Positions 6,029-10,104 of a DNA stretch of 10,104 bases are shown piece after piece. The stretch lies in contig CAZXVH010000152.1 of assembly GCA_964643965.1 (NCBI GenBank), forward strand, positions 1-10,104, given 5' to 3'. How positions within the stretch are numbered: position 1 is the first letter of the stretch; each line of letters begins with the position of its first letter. A program made the translations under genes and the position numbers. Source of the stretch: GCA-2746795 sp964643965 (lineage in GTDB: Bacteria; Chloroflexota; Anaerolineae; Promineifilales; Promineifilaceae). The notes beneath the pieces were generated by a model. That model made no database searches. It saw only the letters and a program-made list of their open reading frames with translations, and was not told where the DNA came from.

Positions 6029-6289
6029 TTAACGGCTGCGGGCATTGGCTTGCAGCGGAATCTCCGCCACCAGGCGGCTTTCCCGGCCGGTCTGCGTCAG
6101 ATCTACTTTGACATGCGCCTCATCAATCGCCAACCGGGTGGCAATGACCTGAATAATGTCATCCTTGATCTGCTCAATCAAACCAGGTGATACCTCGCTG
6201 CGATCATGGATTAACACCATTTGCAGCCGCTGCTTGGCGACAGCGCCGCTTTTTTCTTTTTGCCCAAACAATTTATTGATCCAGCTCAT
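6029..6289 (-). CDS. minE: Cell division topological specificity factor MinE
   Basis: MinE (86 residues, the usual length) stimulates MinD ATPase activity and drives MinCD off the membrane, which confines division inhibition to the cell poles. The N-terminus MSWINKLFG is the amphipathic membrane-targeting segment. The anti-MinCD region AVAKQRLQMVLIHDR is at 16-30, and the dimerisation domain runs from about 36 to 80. The start chosen is ATG 6287-6289, which has AAGGAG (6299-6304) with a 9-base spacer. An in-frame GTG seven codons upstream (6308-6310) has no ribosome-binding site, and the added residues do not resemble MinE. minE lies 30 bases downstream of minD in the same operon and is followed by a strong terminator. 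Confidence 0.95.
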   Translation of the reverse strand: MSWINKLFGQKEKSGAVAKQRLQMVLIHDRSEVSPGLIEQIKDDIIQVIATRLAIDEAHVKVDLTQTGRESRLVAEIPLQANARSR

Positions 6290-6319
6290 CGTTCTTTGCT
6301 CCTTGCTCACTTGCCGGGC

Positions 6320-7129
6320 CTATGAAGTCTCGCCTATAAACCAATCACGCAGCCGCTCCATAAAAGTGGCCTTCTGCGCCAAATCCAGGAAAGGCACAGT
6401 CGCCCCTTCCAGACGCCGCGCCACATTGCGGAACGCCTGGCTGGCGCTGGCCCCATTGACGCTGGACATCGCCACCGGCATCCCTTGATTACTCGAGACC
6501 AAAATCGACTCGTCTTCCGGGATGACGCCAATGAGATCGATTGCCAAAATATCAATGACATCCTCAATGGAAAGCATATCCCCACGAGCCACCATCGCCG
6601 GTTTCAAACGGTTGATGAGCAACTTGGCCGGCCCTTTCTCCTCCGCTTCAACGAGGCCGATGATGCGGTCAGCGTCACGCACGGCCGAAACCTCAGGATT
6701 GGTGACGATGATAATCTGGTCGGCCGGGGCGATGGCGTTGCGAAAACCCCGTTCAATACCGGCCGGCGAATCGATGATGATGTAATCCATCTCCTGCCGC
6801 AGTTGGTCGCACACCAGCACCATGTCAGAAGGGCTGACGGCCATTTTGTCCCGCGTTTGGGCGGCCGGGATGAGATACAAATCTGGCTGCCGTTTGTCTT
6901 TGATCATCGCCTGGCGCAGGCGGCAGCGCCCTTCAATGACATCTACCAGATCATAGACGATGCGGTTTTCCAGGCCCATCACTACGTCCAGATTGCGCAG
7001 ACCAATGTCCGCATCCATGGCCACGACTTTGCGCCCCTCCATGGCCAGCGCCGCCGCTATATTGGCGGTGATGGTTGTCTTGCCTACCCCGCCCTTACCA
7101 GAGGTAATGGTGATCACTTTTGCATTCAT
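6320..7129 (-). CDS. minD: Septum site-determining ATPase MinD
   Basis: MinD (269 residues, typical length) is a deviant-Walker P-loop ATPase that binds the membrane as an ATP dimer, recruits MinC and responds to MinE. The deviant Walker A motif GKGGVGKTT is at 11-19, with signature lysine K12 and P-loop lysine K17. The switch-like DADIGLRNLD is at 39-48, and Walker B IIIDSPAG (D120) at 117-124. The last residues, FMERLRDWFIG, form the amphipathic membrane-targeting helix. The ATG at 7127-7129 has AGGAG (7136-7140) with a 6-base spacer. It is the middle gene of minC-minD-minE; a 144-base gap to minC holds a dyad and a heptad array, so minD may also have its own control. Confidence 0.97.
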   Translation of the reverse strand: MNAKVITITSGKGGVGKTTITANIAAALAMEGRKVVAMDADIGLRNLDVVMGLENRIVYDLVDVIEGRCRLRQAMIKDKRQPDLYLIPAAQTRDKMAVSPSDMVLVCDQLRQEMDYIIIDSPAGIERGFRNAIAPADQIIIVTNPEVSAVRDADRIIGLVEAEEKGPAKLLINRLKPAMVARGDMLSIEDVIDILAIDLIGVIPEDESILVSSNQGMPVAMSSVNGASASQAFRNVARRLEGATVPFLDLAQKATFMERLRDWFIGETS

Positions 7130-7145
7130 CGGTTTCTCCTAAACT

Positions 7146-7169
7146 GGATAAACTAGAAGAGATTTATCC
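7146..7169. repeat. 7-bp inverted repeat just upstream of the minD ribosome-binding site
   Basis: GGATAAA (7146-7152) and TTTATCC (7163-7169) are perfect inverted copies with a 10-base spacer, beginning 5 bases upstream of the minD Shine-Dalgarno site. It may be an operator or a leader hairpin that affects minD translation. I found no clear promoter for minD in the gap. Confidence 0.5.
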
Positions 7170-7236
7170 GCAGATCTCGTACCTGAATTTCTTGTTTTTT
7201 GCCCCAGGCATTCATGGCTAAATCACAAATGCCCCT

Positions 7237-7278
7237 GTCTACCGTTCACCGTTCACTGTCCACTGTCCACTGTTCACT
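7237..7278. repeat. Six-unit heptad array overlapping the minC stop codon
   Basis: In + orientation the units are GTCTACC, GTTCACC, GTTCACT, GTCCACT, GTCCACT and GTTCACT, in perfect 7-base phase. On the minus strand the last unit reads AGTGAAC, and its TGA is the minC stop codon (7274-7276). The unit is the same family as the right half of the 4597-4687 array (CACTGTT is a rotation of GTTCACT). Confidence 0.88.
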
Positions 7279-8002
7279 GCTTTTGCTGCCAGGTCTCGGC
7301 CACAATTTGGCCGCCGCGAATAGCTGCTTTTTCCGGCGTCGGTTTATGAACATCGCCATTGGGCGGGATGGCGATTTGCTCGGCGATGCGCAGTTGGGTG
7401 GGATTGAGAGAGAGGGCGCAGATAACGGCCGTTTCATCTCCCAGCGCCCCGGCATGAACCAGGCCACGCAACCGACCCCACACTATCACATCTCCGGAGG
7501 CAATAATTTCTGCACCAGGATTGACATCACCCATCACCACTACCGGACCCTCATGATAGACAGAGCGGCCAGAACGGAGCGTTTCCTTCAGGAATAAGGC
7601 GTCACCGGTTTGGGTGACTTTCTCCGGGCTATGGTCTGTGGCGATGGCGGCGTGATCCGGGGATAACGGCCGTCCTTTCAAATCTGTCTGGCTGCCTGGA
7701 ATGCGGGTAGCCAGGTTGAGTTCCTGCGCTGCGGCTCGCGTCTCATCATCATTCGCTAAAACGGTCCACAAAACCAGGCGGTGGCGAGCAAATAAATCCA
7801 ACAAATCCGCCAACTGCTGCCGCTGCAAATAACGGCCGCCCACATCCAACGTCACCTGGCTGCCCTGCAGGAAATTCTCTTTTTGTGACAATTCTGCCGC
7901 CAACTCCGCCCGCACGTCAGGGTAAGCGCCATTTCCCAGCGTCACCAGGATGCCGTCTTTTACGCCGCGAATGCGTATGAGTTGCTCCATTACCGTTTCC
8001 AT
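7274..8002 (-). CDS. minC: Septum site-determining protein MinC
   Basis: MinC inhibits FtsZ ring assembly away from midcell and is brought to the membrane by MinD. In the 242-residue product the N-terminal FtsZ-interacting domain runs from about 5 to 95. A linker of about 35 residues follows. The C-terminal beta-helical MinD-binding domain covers about 132-215, with GPVVVMGDVNPGAEI (152-166), WGRLRGLVHAGA (175-186) and NPTQLRIA (200-207). The start chosen is ATG 8000-8002, preceded by AGGAA (8012-8016) with a 9-base spacer. An in-frame TTG at 8050 would add 16 atypical residues and lies within the operator-like region, so I reject it; ATG 7990 is a further possibility. The stop codon is part of a heptad repeat. 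First gene of the min operon, with a good promoter upstream. Confidence 0.95.
   Translation of the reverse strand: METVMEQLIRIRGVKDGILVTLGNGAYPDVRAELAAELSQKENFLQGSQVTLDVGGRYLQRQQLADLLDLFARHRLVLWTVLANDDETRAAAQELNLATRIPGSQTDLKGRPLSPDHAAIATDHSPEKVTQTGDALFLKETLRSGRSVYHEGPVVVMGDVNPGAEIIASGDVIVWGRLRGLVHAGALGDETAVICALSLNPTQLRIAEQIAIPPNGDVHKPTPEKAAIRGGQIVAETWQQKQ
7424..7433. repeat. AACGGCCGTT palindrome within minC (TAV frame)
   Basis: Perfect copy in minC encoding Thr-Ala-Val. minC also has AACGGCCGTC at 7665-7674 (RPL frame) and AACGGCCGCC at 7831-7840. Confidence 0.85.
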
Positions 8003-8038
8003 CTTGTCCAATTCCTGGCCGACAGGCCAATATGCGGG

Positions 8039-8076
8039 ATAATACAACAAAACCTTTTGTTGAAATAATACAACAA
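8039..8076. promoter_or_regulatory. Operator-like palindrome and direct repeats upstream of minC
   Basis: CAACAAAA-CC-TTTTGTTG (8045-8062) is an 8+2+8 inverted repeat that would cover about -4 to +14 of the predicted minC transcript. ATAATACAACAA occurs as an exact 12-base direct repeat at 8039-8050 and 8065-8076 (26-base period). The three CAACAA/TTGTTG half-sites therefore alternate in orientation. This looks like a binding site for a repressor, or a leader hairpin; no regulator gene is identified nearby. Confidence 0.5.
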
Positions 8077-8093
8077 TATGGCCTCAATTGCAA
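8065..8093 (-). promoter_or_regulatory. Sigma70-type promoter of the min operon
   Basis: On the minus strand TTGCAA (8088-8093, 4 of 6 consensus) and TATTAT (8065-8070, 5 of 6) are separated by exactly 17 bases. The predicted start is near 8058, leaving a leader of about 55 bases before minC. It overlaps the operator-like repeats. Confidence 0.6.
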
Positions 8094-8224
8094 GCAGTAG
8101 TTAGGGGCGTAAGATTATAAAAGAGTGATAGACTTTTGTGATCTCCGGTGATAAAAGCATCCCGGGTAGGGACGGTTTCGTTTTTCAGTACCATAGGGCA
8201 ATGGGATACACGAACTGATTGCTC

Positions 8225-8230
8225 TATAAT
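8225..8230 (+). promoter_or_regulatory. Consensus -10 element upstream of the membrane glycosyltransferase-like gene
   Basis: TATAAT matches the -10 consensus fully, and transcription would start near 8237, giving a leader of about 47 bases. No acceptable -35 element is found at 16-18 bases upstream, nor an extended -10 TG, so an activator or chance occurrence must be considered. Confidence 0.35.
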
Positions 8231-8245
8231 TGGCTATCGAAAACA

Positions 8246-8259
8246 GGTCCTCAGGGACC
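8246..8259 (+). other. Small leader hairpin before the membrane protein gene
   Basis: GGTCC-TCAG-GGACC gives a 5-bp stem with a 4-base loop, placed 3 bases before AGGAG (8263-8267). That AGGAG is 16 bases from the ATG, longer than usual, so the hairpin and the GAGATCTC palindrome at 8269-8276 could influence ribosome access. The rest of the 281-base intergene (8003-8283) holds the minC control region and nothing else I recognise. Confidence 0.35.
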
Positions 8260-8283
8260 AGCAGGAGAGAGATCTCATTCATT

Positions 8284-10104
8284 ATGCCGCAACCCGAACA
8301 AACTCCCTCAAATAAATCGTTGATTGCCGGACTATTTGTCTTTTTATGGTTGGGCTTCCTGGTGGGCGGCTATATTTGGGCGCACAACCCCCTCAGCGCC
8401 GACATCTTTAAAACCAGCAGCCAGACGCTTTTCAATCTGCTGGTCTGGCTGGCGCTGACCTGGCTGGCCGCCGCTCTGGGCCTGATGGCGCTGTCTGCGC
8501 TCCATCTGCAAGAGGAAGACAACTTGGCGGAATTGGCTTTAGCGGCCGGTATCGGGTTGGGTCTGGTATCTATCCTGTTTTCCTTGATCGGCTTTGCCAG
8601 ATTTTTTACACCAGCTGCCGCCTGGATATTCGTCATTTTATTGAGCCTGCTCACATTTCGACGTTGGCGCGAGCTGTTTTACAAACTGAGAACCGTGCTG
8701 CATTGGCCTCATCCTCACAGTAAATTGGAGCGGCTTATTTTCATCTTTGCCGGATTGCTTTTGATAACCAGTTTCATCATCGCTCTTACGCCGCCGGTGG
8801 CCTGGGATGCCCTGACCTATCACCTGGTAGGGCCAAAGTTATATATCGAAGCGGGCACGTTTGTGCATCCGTTGGATATTCCGCAGCTGGGCTTCCCCCT
8901 GTTGGGGCAAATGCATTTTACTTTGGGTATGTTGCTGGCGGGCGAAGGCACGGCGGCGCTGTTTCATTATGGCTACGGCTTGTTGGCGTTGGCGCTGGTG
9001 ATTGCCCTCGCGCGGGAGCAGGTGGGACGGGCAGCGGCCTGGTTGGCGGCGCTGGCCTTATTGTCTGTGCCGCTGTTTACCACCCTGCTGAGTTGGCCGT
9101 ATGTGGATGTGACACTGCTGTTTTACACAACGGCCGTTTTCACCACGTTCTATCGCTGGCAGCAAGACAAACAAACCGGCTGGTTGGTCGTCCTGGGCCT
9201 GATGTTAGGCTTCAGCGGCGGCCTGAAATACACCGCCATCGCCATGTCTCTGGCCGTGACGGCGGGCATTGTCTTCGCCTCGCGGCGAGACGGGCTGCTG
9301 ACCATTCTCAAGCGGCTGGTTTTGGTGGGCGCGGTAGCCTTGCTGCTGGTGCTGCCCTGGCTGCTGGAAAACTACCTGACCACCGGCAATCCCGTTTACC
9401 CCTTCTTTTTGGCAGAGGCCAAGTTTTGGGATGGATGGCGCAGTTGGTGGTACAACCGGCCAGGAACCGGCGTCCTGCAAACCTCGCCGATCAGCCTACT
9501 GCTGGCCCCGCTAGAAGCCACTATTCTGGATGGCACATTAGCGGGCAATTCTTTTGATGGCGCCGTTGGCCCCTTGATTTTAGGCGTTTTGCTGCTGTTG
9601 CTCTTTGTCTGGCGAGAACTGCCCGCCACTCTCAAAAAATTCACCGGGTATTTGCTCCTGTTTGTGATCTCCGCTTACCTCTTTTGGCTGTGGGGTATTG
9701 CCCGCTCCGCTCTGCTGCTACAGACGCGCCTGCTGCTGCCCGTCTTTGGTCTATTTGCCATCCTGGTGGGCTTGATATTGGCTTACATGGGCAAATGGCG
9801 GCAGCCGCAGTTGGATGTGGGCTGGTTGGCGCGCGTCATCTTGGCGCTGGCAGTAACAGTCATGATCCTGAGCCAGGCGTTGAATTTTCTGGCGGTCAAT
9901 CCGCTGCCCGTATTGGTGGGCCTGGAAACACAAGACCATTTTTTGGAGCGTAGTTTGGGGACATATGCGGAGGTGATAACGGCCGTTAACCAGCTGCCGC
10001 CCGACGCCAATGTCCAGTTCCTGTGGGAAGCGCGCAGCTACCATTGCGCCATCACCTGCCAGCCCGATCCCATTCTGGACGCCTGGCTGCATCTGACCCA
10101 GCAT
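8284..10104 (+). CDS. Polytopic membrane protein, GT-C/ArnT-like glycosyltransferase candidate (3' partial)
   Basis: An open frame of 607 codons begins at ATG 8284 and continues past the window end without a stop. A short hydrophilic N-terminus is followed by many hydrophobic segments, for example at about 13-32, 49-72, 82-108, 152-169, 230-265, 318-333, 344-362, 427-444, 456-475, 483-503 and 513-537. From about 540 a soluble region begins, probably extracytoplasmic. The loop after an early segment has WDALTYH (174-180, with D175), resembling the acidic catalytic loop of GT-C enzymes that use polyprenyl-phosphate sugars. NPVYPFF is at 369-375. The soluble part contains FLWEARSYHCAITC, with Cys at 588 and 592. 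This suggests transfer of a sugar to a lipid, protein or polymer outside the membrane; donor and acceptor are unknown. It is divergent from minC with its own leader. AGGAG lies unusually far (16 bases) from the ATG, but no nearer start is in frame. Two AACGGCCGTT copies (9129, 9978) encode Thr-Ala-Val. Confidence 0.75.
   Translation, partial: MPQPEQTPSNKSLIAGLFVFLWLGFLVGGYIWAHNPLSADIFKTSSQTLFNLLVWLALTWLAAALGLMALSALHLQEEDNLAELALAAGIGLGLVSILFSLIGFARFFTPAAAWIFVILLSLLTFRRWRELFYKLRTVLHWPHPHSKLERLIFIFAGLLLITSFIIALTPPVAWDALTYHLVGPKLYIEAGTFVHPLDIPQLGFPLLGQMHFTLGMLLAGEGTAALFHYGYGLLALALVIALAREQVGRAAAWLAALALLSVPLFTTLLSWPYVDVTLLFYTTAVFTTFYRWQQDKQTGWLVVLGLMLGFSGGLKYTAIAMSLAVTAGIVFASRRDGLLTILKRLVLVGAVALLLVLPWLLENYLTTGNPVYPFFLAEAKFWDGWRSWWYNRPGTGVLQTSPISLLLAPLEATILDGTLAGNSFDGAVGPLILGVLLLLLFVWRELPATLKKFTGYLLLFVISAYLFWLWGIARSALLLQTRLLLPVFGLFAILVGLILAYMGKWRQPQLDVGWLARVILALAVTVMILSQALNFLAVNPLPVLVGLETQDHFLERSLGTYAEVITAVNQLPPDANVQFLWEARSYHCAITCQPDPILDAWLHLTQH
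9129..9138. repeat. AACGGCCGTT palindrome within the membrane protein gene (TAV frame)
   Basis: Perfect copy; falls in a hydrophobic segment and encodes Thr-Ala-Val. Confidence 0.85.
9978..9987. repeat. AACGGCCGTT palindrome within the membrane protein gene (TAV frame)
   Basis: Perfect copy in the part coding for the soluble region; encodes Thr-Ala-Val. Confidence 0.85.

Noticed and set aside
6290..6310. GTG start that would extend MinE by seven residues
   Set aside because: No ribosome-binding site before it, and its codons contain the AAGGAG that serves the ATG at 6289; MSWINKLFG is the expected MinE N-terminus.
6485..7156. Plus-strand open frame of 223 codons
   Set aside because: Antisense shadow of minD; His/Asp-rich composition is typical of a reverse-frame reading of a conserved gene.
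7237..7278. Origin-type iterons
   Set aside because: Heptads are too short for classical iterons, and there is no replication initiator gene, DnaA-box cluster or AT-rich unwinding region nearby.
8003..8050. TTG start that would extend MinC by 16 residues
   Set aside because: It falls in the operator-like repeat near the predicted transcription start, lacks a clear ribosome-binding site, and adds residues not expected before the MinC N domain.
9093..9557. Plus-strand open frame of 154 codons
   Set aside because: It overlaps the 607-codon membrane protein frame, which carries the hydrophobic periodicity and family motifs.

Overview
The window is an ordinary chromosomal stretch of a bacterium of moderate GC content. 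The complete minC-minD-minE set followed by rodA, the style of the polytopic GT-C-like protein, and the dense intergenic repeats suggest an uncultured Chloroflexota (Anaerolineae or a related class). That placement is an inference from gene style; no marker here proves it. I see no transposase, phage gene, CRISPR array or rRNA.

Layout from left to right. Positions 1-107 hold the terminator region of pgi. Glucose-6-phosphate isomerase (pgi, minus, 108-1748) is divergent from a YitT-family membrane protein (plus, 1890-2804); their 141-base intergene carries weak promoter candidates and two copies of a recurring palindrome. Next come nested hairpins, tRNA-Gln(CTG) (minus, 2887-2957), a small block of 8-base repeats, and gltX (minus, 3078-4562). 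Between gltX and rodA lies a perfectly phased array of thirteen 7-base units (4597-4687). rodA (minus, 4689-5795) follows, then a 233-base intergene with 9-base repeats and the minE terminator. The min operon reads leftward as minC (from 8002), minD and minE (to 6029). A second 7-base array overlaps the minC stop codon. A divergent intergene with a good minC promoter and an operator-like palindrome separates minC from a large membrane protein (plus, from 8284) that runs off the right end.

Functionally, minCDE and rodA form a cell-shape and division module: MinCDE places the division site and RodA polymerises peptidoglycan during elongation. gltX and tRNA-Gln are translation genes. pgi is central carbon metabolism. 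The YitT-like protein and the GT-C protein are membrane proteins of unknown substrate.

The most notable signals are not genes. The palindrome AACGGCCGTT occurs eight times exactly, with several further 8- to 9-base matches, inside genes in all three reading frames and also between genes; it resembles a highly iterated palindrome of the HIP1 type. Two related heptad arrays sit exactly at the 3' ends of rodA and minC. One may supply the gltX promoter, and the other contains the minC stop codon.
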